Shown: positions 28,265 to 37,344, counted from the first letter of the stretch. The stretch is DNA of 64,000 bases from DASVCS01 sp036381495 (GCA_036381495.1 DASVCS010000032.1:25034-89033), one strand, 5' to 3'. Notes: generated by a model not told the origin, from the letters alone. Numbers and translations are program-made.

Positions 28265-30273
28265 CTCGCCCCCCCGCCCGCGCGCACCCGGACCACGCTG
28301 CCCCGCGCCGCCGACCGACCCGCCGCCGGCGCCGTGGATCGAACCGTGCCGCTCCCCTCGACCCGCACCTGGAACCCCTGACGGTGCAACCGCCGCACCG
28401 CATCCCTCAGCGCCAGACCCCGGACGTCCGGAACGGCGCGACGATCATCGGAGGCGCCGCCCGCAAACGGCTCGACCGGCCTCGCATCCATGGCGAAGAT
28501 GAACGGCCCCGCCACCGGCGCCGTCGCGCCGGTCTCGATGTGAGGCAACACCGCGCGTGCACGGCGCGCTCGCTCGTCCGGGCCCGCCGCCGCCGTCGAT
28601 TCCGCCGCCGCCGCGACCACCGCGCGCCGATCCAGCGCCGTGCTCCGCGCCGCCAGCGCCGCGGCGAGCGTGGCGCGCGTCACCGGCGCCGCCGCGGTAC
28701 CGCCGTAGTAGGTACCCTTCGGGTGATCGAGCTTCACCAGGAACGTGAGCTGCGGGTCCGCCGCCGGAAAGAATCCCGCGAACGACGCCGTGTACCAGCC
28801 CTCACCGTACCGGCCGGCATGGTAGCGCCGCGCCGTCCCCGTCTTGCCCGCAACCCGGAACACGCCGAGATCCGCCGCCTGTCCTGTCCCGGCTTCCACC
28901 ACATCCACCAGCACCGCGCTGACCGCTCGCGCGACTTCCGCCGGAACCACACGCCGCACCGGTTGCGGCTCCGACCGGAACAGCGTCCGCCCCCCACGCG
29001 ACCGCACCTCGCGCACCAGGTGCGGCTCCATCAGCACACCACCGTTCGCCAGCGCGCCGTACGCCATCACCATCTGCAACGGCGTCACCCCGATCTCGTA
29101 CCCGATCGCCAGGCTGCTCTGCGAATAGCCCGACCACTGGTCCGGTCGCCGCAACACCCCCGCCGCCTCCGACGGGTACGTGATCCCCGTCGGAGTGCCG
29201 AAGCCGAAGTCACGCAGATACGCGTACTGCTCCTCCGGCTCCAACCGATGCGCCACCTTCGCCATCGCGATGTTCGACGAGAGTCGCAGAGCATCCCGCA
29301 ACGTCAACCAACCATAAGGATGGGAGTCCTCGATCGTGCGCCCACCGCGCACGTAACGGCCCTCCTCCGCAAAAATGCTGTCCGAGAGCTCCGCCCGCCC
29401 CTCCGCCAGCAGCGCGGAGACGAGGAACGGCTTCAGCGTCGAGCCCGGCTCGTACGGCTCCGTCACCGCACGCCACGAACGCACGGCCGACCCCCGCCGG
29501 CTCACCGCCGCCAGGATCTCCCCCGTCTGCGGGTCCGCCAACACCAGATCCCCGCCGGCCGCGTCCGTCTCTTCGATCGCGTGGCGCAGCGCACCCTCCG
29601 CGATCTCCTGGAGATGCACATCGAGCGTCAGGACCAGGTCCCGGCCCGCCACCGGATCGACCACCGTGACGCGCGACCCCGGAATCGACCGCCCCCGCGC
29701 ATCCCGGCGCGCCACCGCCGCCCCCGGCCGCCCGCTCAGCAGCGAATCGAATTCCAGCTCGAGGCCGCCCAGCGCCTGACCATCCGCCGACACCCTGCCG
29801 ATCAGCTCGAGCGCCACATCACCGTGCGGATACGACCGCTCGACCACCCGCTCGAGGTAGATCCCGGGCTCCCCCTCGAGTCGCGGCCGCACCGACGCAT
29901 CGTGCCGCCCCGGAAGCACCACCCACCGGCGCGCCGGATCCGTCGCACGCGCCGCCGCCGCCGCCGACAACCCCAACACCTCCCGCAGACGTTGCGCCAC
30001 CGCCGCCCGGTCCCGCAGCTCCCGCGGCGCCACCGACACCCGCACCACCTCCCGGCTCACCGCCAGCGGAATCCCGTTCCGATCGTAGATCGTCCCCCGC
30101 GGCGCCGGTAGCACCATCTTCTCCTGGTGCTGGCCCAGCGCGCGCGCCGCCCAACGCCCACCCTCGATGACCTGGAGCTGGAAGCCGCGGACCAGAACGA
30201 CCAGCGAACCCACCACCAGTCCCATGAGCAACGCCCGCCGGCGCCACGCCTGCCCCCGCCCCGGACGCCTCAC
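28261..30273 (-). CDS. ftsI: FtsI-type class B penicillin-binding protein with a C-terminal PASTA domain
   Basis: Septal transpeptidase of 670 residues. One TM helix (14-30), a pedestal domain with RGTIYDRNGIPLAVS, then the penicillin-binding domain with catalytic S278-T-L-K281, S332-S-N334 and K477-T-G479. A PASTA domain (about 612-668, VPDVRGLALRDAVRRLHRQGF) ends the protein, as in Gram-positive PBP2x and SpoVD. The GTG at 30273 overlaps the ftsL stop as GTGA; the longer open frame upstream is shadow sequence. Works with FtsW, encoded six genes downstream. Confidence 0.96.
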   Translation of the reverse strand: MRRPGRGQAWRRRALLMGLVVGSLVVLVRGFQLQVIEGGRWAARALGQHQEKMVLPAPRGTIYDRNGIPLAVSREVVRVSVAPRELRDRAAVAQRLREVLGLSAAAAARATDPARRWVVLPGRHDASVRPRLEGEPGIYLERVVERSYPHGDVALELIGRVSADGQALGGLELEFDSLLSGRPGAAVARRDARGRSIPGSRVTVVDPVAGRDLVLTLDVHLQEIAEGALRHAIEETDAAGGDLVLADPQTGEILAAVSRRGSAVRSWRAVTEPYEPGSTLKPFLVSALLAEGRAELSDSIFAEEGRYVRGGRTIEDSHPYGWLTLRDALRLSSNIAMAKVAHRLEPEEQYAYLRDFGFGTPTGITYPSEAAGVLRRPDQWSGYSQSSLAIGYEIGVTPLQMVMAYGALANGGVLMEPHLVREVRSRGGRTLFRSEPQPVRRVVPAEVARAVSAVLVDVVEAGTGQAADLGVFRVAGKTGTARRYHAGRYGEGWYTASFAGFFPAADPQLTFLVKLDHPKGTYYGGTAAAPVTRATLAAALAARSTALDRRAVVAAAAESTAAAGPDERARRARAVLPHIETGATAPVAGPFIFAMDARPVEPFAGGASDDRRAVPDVRGLALRDAVRRLHRQGFQVRVEGSGTVRSTAPAAGRSAARGSVVRVRAGGGAS

Positions 30274-30578
30274 CGCCCCGTCCCCCTCGCTACACCGTGC
30301 CCGAGCGGAAGGATCACCATCTCCGATCCCGACGGGACATGCATCCCCAGCCGCTCGCCCGCCACCGCCACCACCCGGCCCCGGCTCTCCAACCGCCGGA
30401 TCCGGTCCACCAACTCCGACCGCTCCGCCTCGAGAATCGCACGCGCATCCCGGACTTCCTCGAGCGCCCTCAGCTTCTCCAGCGCACGGCTCTGCCGCCA
30501 CACCACCAGACTCAACGAGCCCAACAGCGCGGCCAGCGCCAACGCCATCCGGATCACCCCCGGCTGGCCCCGCTTCAC
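30270..30578 (-). CDS. ftsL: FtsL-like divisome protein
   Basis: Small bitopic protein of 102 residues: TM helix (about 10-28) followed by a coiled coil rich in Arg, Glu and Leu (to about 70). There is almost no sequence conservation in this family, so the call rests on size, topology and its place between rsmH and ftsI. The GTG at 30578 is preceded by GGAGGA with 7-nt spacing and overlaps the rsmH stop as GTGA; a GTG at 30593 would destroy that ribosome site. Confidence 0.82.
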   Translation of the reverse strand: MKRGQPGVIRMALALAALLGSLSLVVWRQSRALEKLRALEEVRDARAILEAERSELVDRIRRLESRGRVVAVAGERLGMHVPSGSEMVILPLGHGVARGTGR

Positions 30579-31501
30579 GCCGCCTTCCTCCACGCACGCA
30601 GCCGCACGCTCCGCGCGCGCGGATTCGCTCGCACCTCCGCCTCCGATGCCTGCACCGGCCGCCGCGTCAACACCTCACCGAGCGGCACCCCGCGACACCG
30701 ACACACCGGCAACTCCGGCGGACAGATGCACCCGCGGCTCCACTCCCGGAACGCCACCTTCACGCGCCGATCCTCCAGCGAATGGTACGACAGCACCACC
30801 ATCACCCCACCGCCACCCAACCGCTCCCGCAACAGCGGCAACGCACGATCCAGTGCGCCCAATTCGTCGTTCACAGCGATCCGCAACGACTGGAAGATCC
30901 GCGCACGGTCCTGCATGCGCAGCCGAGGCCCGAACACCTCCTCCAGTACCGCCAGCAGATCGTCGCTCCACTCGAACGGCGCCACGCGACGCCGCGCCAC
31001 CACCGCCGCCGCCAGGCGCCGCGACCTGCGCTCCTCGCCGTACCGGTAGAACAGATCCGCCAACTCCGACTCCGACAGCTCGTTCAACAGATCCGCCGCC
31101 GTCGCGCCACCCCCCGCCGCACCCGCCATCCGCATGTCCAGCCGCGTCCCCGGCCGGAACGAAAACCCACGCGCCGCCTCATCCACCTGCCGCCACGAAA
31201 GCCCCAGATCCAGCAGCACCCCCGCCAGCGGACCCTCGACCACCGCCGCAGCATCCGCAAAATTCGCGTGCAACAGCTCCACCCGCTCACCGAACCGCGC
31301 CAGCCGTCTCGCCGCCACTTCCAGCGCCTCCGCGTCCTGATCCACTCCGATCACCCGCGCCCCACTCCCCGCCTCCAGGATCGCCTCGCTATGACCCCCG
31401 TCTCCTACCGTCCCATCGAAATACACCCCGCCCCGCTCTGGACGCAGCCACTCCAGTACCTCACGCACCAGCACGGGGACATGGCGAACATCACCCGTCA
31501 C
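30575..31501 (-). CDS. rsmH: RsmH: 16S rRNA (cytosine(1402)-N(4))-methyltransferase
   Basis: SAM-dependent methyltransferase of 308 residues (also MraW). HVPVLVREVLEWLRP at the N-terminus, SAM loop YFDGTVGDGGHSEAIL, GVDQDAEAL, LLDLGLSWRQVDEAARGFSF, FQSLRIAVNDEL and the C-terminal VVLSYHSLEDRRVK are all present, together with the Cys-containing CICPPELPVC segment. Starts at a GTG 4 bp after mraZ ends. Confidence 0.97.
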   Translation of the reverse strand: MTGDVRHVPVLVREVLEWLRPERGGVYFDGTVGDGGHSEAILEAGSGARVIGVDQDAEALEVAARRLARFGERVELLHANFADAAAVVEGPLAGVLLDLGLSWRQVDEAARGFSFRPGTRLDMRMAGAAGGGATAADLLNELSESELADLFYRYGEERRSRRLAAAVVARRRVAPFEWSDDLLAVLEEVFGPRLRMQDRARIFQSLRIAVNDELGALDRALPLLRERLGGGGVMVVLSYHSLEDRRVKVAFREWSRGCICPPELPVCRCRGVPLGEVLTRRPVQASEAEVRANPRARSVRLRAWRKAA

Positions 31502-31505
31502 GTCG

Positions 31506-31934
31506 CTATCGGAATATCTGGGGGGCAAACCGCTCGAACTCCCCCGCCTCCGCCCGCACCGCCGCCTCGAATCGCTCCGGATTCCAGATCTCGATCCGGT
31601 CGATCGCTCCCACCAACAACGCCTGCCCATCCAGCTCGGCCGCCTCCTTCAACCGCGCTGGAACCAGGATCCGCCCCTGGCTGTCCGGCACCACCTCCAC
31701 CGCATTCGCCATCACCGACAGCACGTACACCCGCGCCTCCGGCCGATGCCGCACCAGATCCTTCAACCGCTCCTCGACACCCGCCCACTCCGCCTCCGGG
31801 TACAACGCCAGCGCCGGCGGGTGCGCCTGCAACAGCACGAACCGCTGGTCGGGCGCCGTCCGACGAAATGCCGCCGGCAGACTCACCCGCCCCTTCTCAT
31901 CCAGTTGGTAGGTGTAACTCCCCAGAAATGTCAT
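31506..31934 (-). CDS. mraZ: MraZ, transcriptional regulator of the dcw cluster
   Basis: DNA-binding protein of 142 residues with two AbrB/SpoVT-like MraZ repeats: MTFLGSYTYQLDEKGRVSLPAAFR (1-24) and VVPDSQGRILVPARLKEAAELDGQALLVG (about 81-109). First gene of the cluster. In E. coli MraZ represses its own promoter by binding repeated TGGGN boxes; a matching array lies just upstream (31982-32018). The start has a GGGGGA ribosome site. Confidence 0.95.
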   Translation of the reverse strand: MTFLGSYTYQLDEKGRVSLPAAFRRTAPDQRFVLLQAHPPALALYPEAEWAGVEERLKDLVRHRPEARVYVLSVMANAVEVVPDSQGRILVPARLKEAAELDGQALLVGAIDRIEIWNPERFEAAVRAEAGEFERFAPQIFR

Positions 31935-31981
31935 TCCCCCGCCTCGGGGTCGGCCCCCTGCACCGGGTAATGGCCGTTGGA

Positions 31982-32018
31982 TCCACTGTTCCCCACTGGT
32001 CCCCACTGCGCCCCACTT
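31982..32018 (-). promoter_or_regulatory. MraZ operator: four AGTGG(GG) boxes at 10-bp spacing
   Basis: On the minus strand AGTGGGG occurs three times and AGTGG once more, each start exactly 10 nt apart. This fits the known MraZ target, direct TGGGN repeats separated by 5 nt. The array lies about 50 bp upstream of mraZ and just downstream of the -10 hexamer of the predicted promoter. Confidence 0.85.
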
Positions 32019-32026
32019 CGGCCCTC

Positions 32027-32056
32027 AAGCTACGTTCCGCGTCCCACCCGAGTCAA
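32027..32056 (-). promoter_or_regulatory. Candidate sigma-70 promoter of the dcw cluster
   Basis: Minus strand TTGACT (32051-32056), 18-nt spacer, TAGCTT (32027-32032). The -35 is strong and the -10 moderate. The predicted start near 32020 would place the MraZ boxes over the initial transcribed region, suitable for repression. Confidence 0.5.
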
Positions 32057-32142
32057 GGACTTTCTCCAAATTGCGGCCGGTCACAGATTTGCATTCGTCG
32101 TCCCCCGCGCTGGCGCGGCCGGTGGCATGGGATGAGGCGTTC

Positions 32143-33030
32143 GTGGGCTCCAGGATTACGATCATCATGCACCCGCGGCGGGAGCCGACCCGGGTGGATG
32201 CGCTGCGGGAGATCGTGGCCCGTTTGCGTGCGCAAGGACACCGGGTCGCGGTGCGGCTGACCTTCGAGGCGGGAGACGCGGCGCACTTCGCGCGCGAGGC
32301 CGTCCGCGCGGGGTCCGACCTGGTGGTGGCGGCGGGTGGGGATGGCACGCTGAACGAGGTGGTCAACGGCGTGGCGCGGATGCGGCGGCAGCCCCGGATC
32401 GGGATCGTGCCGATCGGCACCGCGAACGACTTCGCCGCGGGGCTCGGGCTCCCGACCGACATGGACGAGGCGTTTGCCGTGGCGCTCCGCGGGCGGCCGA
32501 TCGCGGTGGACGTCGGGTGCGTCAACGGGCGGTACTTCGTGAACGTGTCGACGGGCGGGTTCGGGGCGGAGGCCACGGAGGCGACATCGCCGGAGACGAA
32601 GCGGTTCCTCGGCCCATTCGCGTATCTGGTGACCGGCGTCCGCGAGTTCGTCGAGCTGCACACGGTGTCGGCGCGCTTCGTGGCGGACGGCCGGGTGTTC
32701 TACGCCGGAGAGTTCCTGCTCTTCGCGGTGGGGAACGGGCGGCGGACGGGCGGGGGTAGCGTGCTCACGCCGCGGGCGCGGCTGGACGATGGACGCCTCG
32801 ACCTCCTGGTGATCCCGGCGATGCCCCGGCTCGAGTTCCTCGCGCTGCTCCCGGAGGTCCGCGCGGGGACGCACATCGACCACCCTGGCGTCCTCTACAC
32901 GCAGACGACCTCGATCACCGTACGCGCCGCGCGCCCGCTCTCCGTGAACGCCGACGGCGAGCCGCTCCATGCGCGACGACTGCGCTACTCGCTACTCCCC
33001 CGGCCCATCACGGTGATGGCGCCGCGGTGA
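32143..33030 (+). CDS. YegS/DgkB-like lipid kinase (diacylglycerol kinase catalytic family)
   Basis: About 295 residues, the normal length for YegS-type kinases. The ATP site reads VVAAGGDGTLNEVVNGV, followed by IGIVPIGTANDFAAGLGLP, NVSTGGFGAEA, and a C-terminal SVNADGEPL that matches the conserved DGE motif. It phosphorylates a lipid such as diacylglycerol, phosphatidylglycerol or a sphingoid base; the substrate is unknown. The GTG at 32143 was chosen because it places ITIIMHPR at the N-terminus with GAGG upstream; longer starts (32071 TTG, 32122 GTG) are possible. It is divergent from mraZ across about 200 bp. Confidence 0.88.
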   Translation: MGSRITIIMHPRREPTRVDALREIVARLRAQGHRVAVRLTFEAGDAAHFAREAVRAGSDLVVAAGGDGTLNEVVNGVARMRRQPRIGIVPIGTANDFAAGLGLPTDMDEAFAVALRGRPIAVDVGCVNGRYFVNVSTGGFGAEATEATSPETKRFLGPFAYLVTGVREFVELHTVSARFVADGRVFYAGEFLLFAVGNGRRTGGGSVLTPRARLDDGRLDLLVIPAMPRLEFLALLPEVRAGTHIDHPGVLYTQTTSITVRAARPLSVNADGEPLHARRLRYSLLPRPITVMAPR

Positions 33031-33082
33031 GCGCCTCGAGCCGCACGCGCGCCGCCCGTGCCCGCTCCGGATGGTTCCGGAT

Positions 33083-33124
33083 GTCCGAGGGGCCGGGGCG
33101 ATCCATCGCCCCGGCCCCTCGGAC
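33083..33124. terminator. Perfect 20-bp inverted repeat between convergent genes
   Basis: A 20-bp arm starting GTCCGAGGGGCC, a 2-nt loop (CC) and its exact complement. It lies between the lipid-kinase stop (33030) and the TPR-protein stop (33149), where a bidirectional terminator is expected. There is no U-tract on either strand. Confidence 0.8.
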
Positions 33125-33148
33125 CCTGCTGAAAAGCTGCGGCGGGGT

Positions 33149-34894
33149 TCAGTCGCCGCGCGCGATCAGCGCCTTCTGGAACTCGATGTACTGGTTCACG
33201 TTATCGATGAGTTTCTGGAAGTTCGCGCCCTGCGCCTGCTCGCCGTACGCCCGGCCCTGCTCCAGTTGCTCGAGCGCCCGCTGGAAGATCGGGAGCGCCT
33301 TCTTCGCCGATGCGGCCGTGGCCGGTTCCTGGACCCGCCGCGCCCGATCGAGCAGCACGTAGCCGATGAAGAAATGAGCCATCGACTGGGTGTTCGCATC
33401 GGTCGCGAGCTCGAGCGTCGCCTCGAAGTACGGCAGCGCCTCGTCGTAGAGCTTTTGCTCGAACTTCTGGTTGAAGCCCACTCCGAGAATCGCCAACGCG
33501 GCGGCATTCGAACTGATTTCACCTCGCTCCACCGCCTGGCGGAACGCCTCGACCGCGCGGGTCAGATCTCCGCTCTGCACGAGCCACTGACCCTTGAGCG
33601 CCATGACGCTCTCGGCATCCGGATCGCGTGCCAGGAGCGAGTCCAGCGCCGCGAGTGCCTCTTCGACACGCCCCGCATCCTTGAGTGCCGACGCGTAGGT
33701 GCTCCACAAGCTCACGTCGTTCGGGTACACGGTCAACGCCCGCGCCCCGAACTGGATCGCCTCATCGGTGCGCTTGAGCGCCGTCAGCGCGTTCATCTTC
33801 TGAGCGAACACCTCGAGCTCTGCGCTGTCGCCCCTCGCCGCGACGACCTTGTCGAAGTAGCCGACCGCCTTCTCGTACAGCGCCGCTGCCTCCGGTGCGA
33901 GCGCCTGTGCTCCGCTGTCCTGACCCGCCGTCGGGTGCGCCCGCTCCGCGGCGGCGCTGACCGCGTAGAAGCCGGCGAATTTGAGCAGGGTCAGGTTCGT
34001 CGAATCGGTCCGCAACCCCTCCTCGGCGATCTGGAGCGCACCCTCCGCATCACCGGCCTTCGCCGCTTCCGTCGCGATCGTGAGCCGGACCTGCACGTTG
34101 CCCGGGTTCAGCTCGAGGTAGCGACGGTAGTACGTGCGGGACTCGTCGTTGCGCTCCAGCTTGGCCGTGATGAAGCCCGCCGCGTTGAGCGCCTCCGTGT
34201 TCGCCGGATTCTGCTCGAGCACCTTCTCCATCGGCGCGAGCGCCTCATCGAAGCGGCCCATCTGCATGAGCGCGTAGCCCTTGCCGTAGAGTGCGGCGGG
34301 GAACTCGGGATCGATCTGGAGCGCCCGCTCGCATCGCTCGAGCGCCGTGTCCCACATCTCGTTCGCCAGGTCCTGGGTGCAGTACGCGACCGTGCTGATC
34401 AGGTTCACGTAATCCTTGAAGGACGTGAAGATCTGCTGCGCCGCCTGCTTGGGCTCGGTGGCCGTGACCGTCGGCGCGGTGAACGTGACCTGGTCCTCGG
34501 CGCTGATGAACTCCGCCTTGACCTCCATTCCCGCGGTCGTCTCGGAGTAAGTCCCGCACATCACCAGTTGGTACCCCTCACGCGCGGCGAGCTGTCGCGC
34601 CTGGATGCACGTCAACTCGTCTTCGTCGAGGTGGTACTTGTCGAGCGCATCGTCGAAGTCATCGTCGTCGACCGGCACGTGCGTCGGGAGCTGATTGATG
34701 AGCTTCCGCAGCTCCTTCGCGACGTCTTCGCCGAAGTCCTCGTCGATGTCACCCTGGCGTTCCAGCCGAGGCACCAGCACCTGGAATCGCTCCTGTTGCG
34801 CCTGGGCGGGCGCCGAGAACAGCAGCGCACCGACGGCCGCGAGTCCCAAGGTGAGGGCAACGTTCCGTCGCCGATTCGTGGGCGTGTACACCAT
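33149..34894 (-). CDS. Exported tetratricopeptide-repeat protein
   Basis: 581 residues. A signal peptide (about 8-32, ending SAPAQAQQ) predicts export. An N-terminal non-repeat domain (about 33-170) is acidic and contains two cysteines; about eight TPR units follow (for example AALYGKGYALMQMGRFDEALAPMEKVLEQNPANTEAL and its successors to the C-terminus). No enzymatic motif is visible. It is probably a scaffold for envelope complexes. The ATG at 34894 gives a clean signal peptide; an upstream in-frame start at 34996 would put 34 unlikely residues before it. Confidence 0.8.
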   Translation of the reverse strand: MVYTPTNRRRNVALTLGLAAVGALLFSAPAQAQQERFQVLVPRLERQGDIDEDFGEDVAKELRKLINQLPTHVPVDDDDFDDALDKYHLDEDELTCIQARQLAAREGYQLVMCGTYSETTAGMEVKAEFISAEDQVTFTAPTVTATEPKQAAQQIFTSFKDYVNLISTVAYCTQDLANEMWDTALERCERALQIDPEFPAALYGKGYALMQMGRFDEALAPMEKVLEQNPANTEALNAAGFITAKLERNDESRTYYRRYLELNPGNVQVRLTIATEAAKAGDAEGALQIAEEGLRTDSTNLTLLKFAGFYAVSAAAERAHPTAGQDSGAQALAPEAAALYEKAVGYFDKVVAARGDSAELEVFAQKMNALTALKRTDEAIQFGARALTVYPNDVSLWSTYASALKDAGRVEEALAALDSLLARDPDAESVMALKGQWLVQSGDLTRAVEAFRQAVERGEISSNAAALAILGVGFNQKFEQKLYDEALPYFEATLELATDANTQSMAHFFIGYVLLDRARRVQEPATAASAKKALPIFQRALEQLEQGRAYGEQAQGANFQKLIDNVNQYIEFQKALIARGD

Positions 34895-34944
34895 CTCCGG
34901 GATCTCCGAGTTGGGGGATGTACATCTGATGGCGGCCAAGAGCG

Positions 34945-34990
34945 CCGCTCCGTGTGTACTATGCCGCGCGTGCAAAAAAAGTTCGACCCG
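34945..34990 (-). promoter_or_regulatory. Weak promoter candidate upstream of the TPR gene
   Basis: Minus strand TCGAAC, 17 nt including T7, then CATAGT. Each hexamer matches the sigma-70 consensus at only 3-4 positions. It is the only AT-rich spot in the gap between uvrD and the TPR gene. Confidence 0.3.
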
Positions 34991-35151
34991 GCGCACACGT
35001 GGCTCGAGGCGCTGGCGCTACCTCCGCGTACGGTCGGGAACGCAGTCCTGTCTGAAACGCCCCATAATATGCAACGGCGGAGGCCATCGCAAGACGTGCG
35101 CCGATCGAGATGGAGGCCGCCGGTCGCGGCGGCATCCTCGCCGATGCGGAT

Positions 35152-37344
35152 TCAGTCCTCGTCGGCATCCGGTGCTCCCAGCATCTGCCGCATGCGATCG
35201 AAGAAGTTCTCGCGGAGATCGGCGGACTCCTCCGGCGAGAGCAGGGTCTCCGCGGTCTTGACGTTGAGGAGCTCGGCCGGGATCTCCTCGAGGAAACGGG
35301 ACGGCAGCGATGGCACGAGCTCGCCTCCCTTCCGGCGCGCGCGGCACAGCGACAACGTCAGGCGACGCCTGGCCCGCGTGATCCCGACGTAGAACAGCCG
35401 CCGCTCCTCGGCGAGCGGATCGCCGCGCGGGGTCTCGGCCTCGGCATCGGCCAGCGAGCGCGCGTGGGGCAGGATCCCCTCTTCCAGGCCGACGATGAAC
35501 ACGTCGGAGAACTCGAGCCCCTTGGCCGAGTGCAGCGTCATGAGCGCGACGGTCGCATCGTCCTCGCGGTCGTGGCCATCGCGATCGTCGCCGTCCGCGA
35601 GCGCAATGCGTGCGAGCGCGTCGGCGAGCGACGGCGGGAATCCGGCGGCACCTTCGCGCTCCGCCTCCTCCGTCGCGGCCGCCCAGACGCGGCGTTCGTA
35701 GCGTGCGATCGAGCCGACCAGGTCGCGCAGGTTGTCGACGCGCGCATCGGCGGAGCGCGCATTGCGGGGATCGGCGCGGATCGCCGCTTCGAGGCCCAGT
35801 CGATCGAAGAAGTCGTGCGCCCAGCGTGCGATCGGCGGCATCTCGGCCGCGGGCGGCGTCCGCCGCGCCTCGGCTTCGGCCGCCTCCAGCGTTCGCCGGG
35901 CGTCACGCAGCACGGCGAGGAACGTCCCGATCGCGTGGGCCGCCGCGCCGCCCACGTCGTCTTCGCCGGCCGAGCGTAGTGCCTCCGCGAAGGATACGTT
36001 GCGCGCCTGCGCCTGCTCGGCAAGCTTCAACACCGTCGCGCGCCCGATGCCTCGCGCCGGATAGTTGATGATGCGCCGCAGCGCGATCTCGTCGTCCGGG
36101 TGGACCACCGCGCGCAGGTAGGCGATGGCGTCGGCCACCTCCTTGCGCTCGAAGAACGAGGTCCCGCCGATCACCCGGTAGGGCACGTTCTTCGCCCGCA
36201 GCGCCTCTTCGAGCGGACGCGCCTGCGTGTTCACACGGTAGAGCACCGCGAAGTCGCCCCACTTCAGCTTCTGCGTGAAGGCACGGACGCTGATCTCCGC
36301 CGCGATCGTCTCCGCCTCCGCCTCCTCATCCGCGTGCTCGTACGAGTCGATCGGCGCGCCGATCCCGTTGGCCGTCCGGAGCCGCTTCGGATGGCGCCGC
36401 GGGTTGCCCGCGATCACTGCATTGGCCGCCTCCAGGATCCGCCGCGTCGAGCGGTAGTTCTGCTCGAGCGTGATCACGCGCGCGCCCGGGAAGTGCCGCT
36501 CGAATTCGAGGATATTGCCCACGTCGGCACCGCGGAACGCGTAGATCGCCTGGTCGTCATCGCCCACCACGCACAGGTTGCGGCGGGATCCGGCCAGGAG
36601 CCGTGCCAGCTCGAACTGCACCGCGTTGGTGTCCTGGTACTCGTCGATCATGAGGTAATGCCAGCGGCGCCAGAGGTCGCGGCGTGCCTCTTCGTCCGCC
36701 TCCAGCAGGCGCACGGGCAGGAGCAGCAGGTCGTCGAAGTCCACGGCGCCGGACGCGCGCAGGATTTCTTCGTAGCGCGCGTAGGCGCCGGCGGCGAGGA
36801 TTTCGTAGTCATCGGAGCGGTTGCCGCGCATCGGCGCTTCGCGCACCTCGCGCGCCGCCACCTCGGGCGAGATGCGCCGGCCTTTCCAATCGGAGATCCG
36901 GCGGAGCACCCGCTTCAGGTCGAAGCGATCGTCATCGATCGAGATCTCGGCGCACGCGGTCTTGAGCGCCGCGAGCTGGTCCGGCGCGGCGTAGATGGCG
37001 AAGCGCTGGGGCAATCCCAGGCGCGACGCGTGTGCGCGCAGGATCCGCACGCCGAGCGAGTGGAACGTGCTGATCACCACTGCGCGCGCCTCGCGCCCGG
37101 CGTACGACTGCACGCGCTGCCGCATCTCTTCCGCCGCGCGGTTCGTGAACGTCACCACCACGATCCGCGCCGGGTCCACCTTATGCCCCCGGATCAGGTG
37201 CACGATGCGGTGCACCAGCGTCTTCGTCTTCCCCGAGCCGGCGCCCGCGAGTACCAGCAGCGGGCCTTCCGTGTGCAGCACGGCTGCGCGCTGCTCGGGG
37301 TTCAGGTCGGACAGGTAACGGGTCGATGTGGCCGTCGGAGGCAT
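35152..37344 (-). CDS. uvrD: UvrD/PcrA-type ATP-dependent 3'-5' DNA helicase
   Basis: Superfamily 1A helicase of 730 residues acting in nucleotide-excision and mismatch repair and in clearing proteins from DNA. Motif Q and Walker A LNPEQRAAVLHTEGPLLVLAGAGSGKT (about 14-40, quoted in part), motif Ia VTFTNRAAEEM, motif II MIDEYQDTNAVQ, motif III VVGDDDQAIYAFRGA, motif IV LEQNYRST, motif V TLHSAKGLEF and motif VI VGITRARRRLTL are complete. The last 80 residues are acidic and lack the Tudor-like tail of some PcrA proteins. Starts at ATG 37344. Confidence 0.95.
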   Translation of the reverse strand: MPPTATSTRYLSDLNPEQRAAVLHTEGPLLVLAGAGSGKTKTLVHRIVHLIRGHKVDPARIVVVTFTNRAAEEMRQRVQSYAGREARAVVISTFHSLGVRILRAHASRLGLPQRFAIYAAPDQLAALKTACAEISIDDDRFDLKRVLRRISDWKGRRISPEVAAREVREAPMRGNRSDDYEILAAGAYARYEEILRASGAVDFDDLLLLPVRLLEADEEARRDLWRRWHYLMIDEYQDTNAVQFELARLLAGSRRNLCVVGDDDQAIYAFRGADVGNILEFERHFPGARVITLEQNYRSTRRILEAANAVIAGNPRRHPKRLRTANGIGAPIDSYEHADEEAEAETIAAEISVRAFTQKLKWGDFAVLYRVNTQARPLEEALRAKNVPYRVIGGTSFFERKEVADAIAYLRAVVHPDDEIALRRIINYPARGIGRATVLKLAEQAQARNVSFAEALRSAGEDDVGGAAAHAIGTFLAVLRDARRTLEAAEAEARRTPPAAEMPPIARWAHDFFDRLGLEAAIRADPRNARSADARVDNLRDLVGSIARYERRVWAAATEEAEREGAAGFPPSLADALARIALADGDDRDGHDREDDATVALMTLHSAKGLEFSDVFIVGLEEGILPHARSLADAEAETPRGDPLAEERRLFYVGITRARRRLTLSLCRARRKGGELVPSLPSRFLEEIPAELLNVKTAETLLSPEESADLRENFFDRMRQMLGAPDADED

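Noticed and set aside
34976..34995. GTTCGACCC resembling a tRNA T-loop
   Set aside because: The flanks (A7 and GGCGC) cannot form a T-stem and no acceptor or anticodon arm is present.
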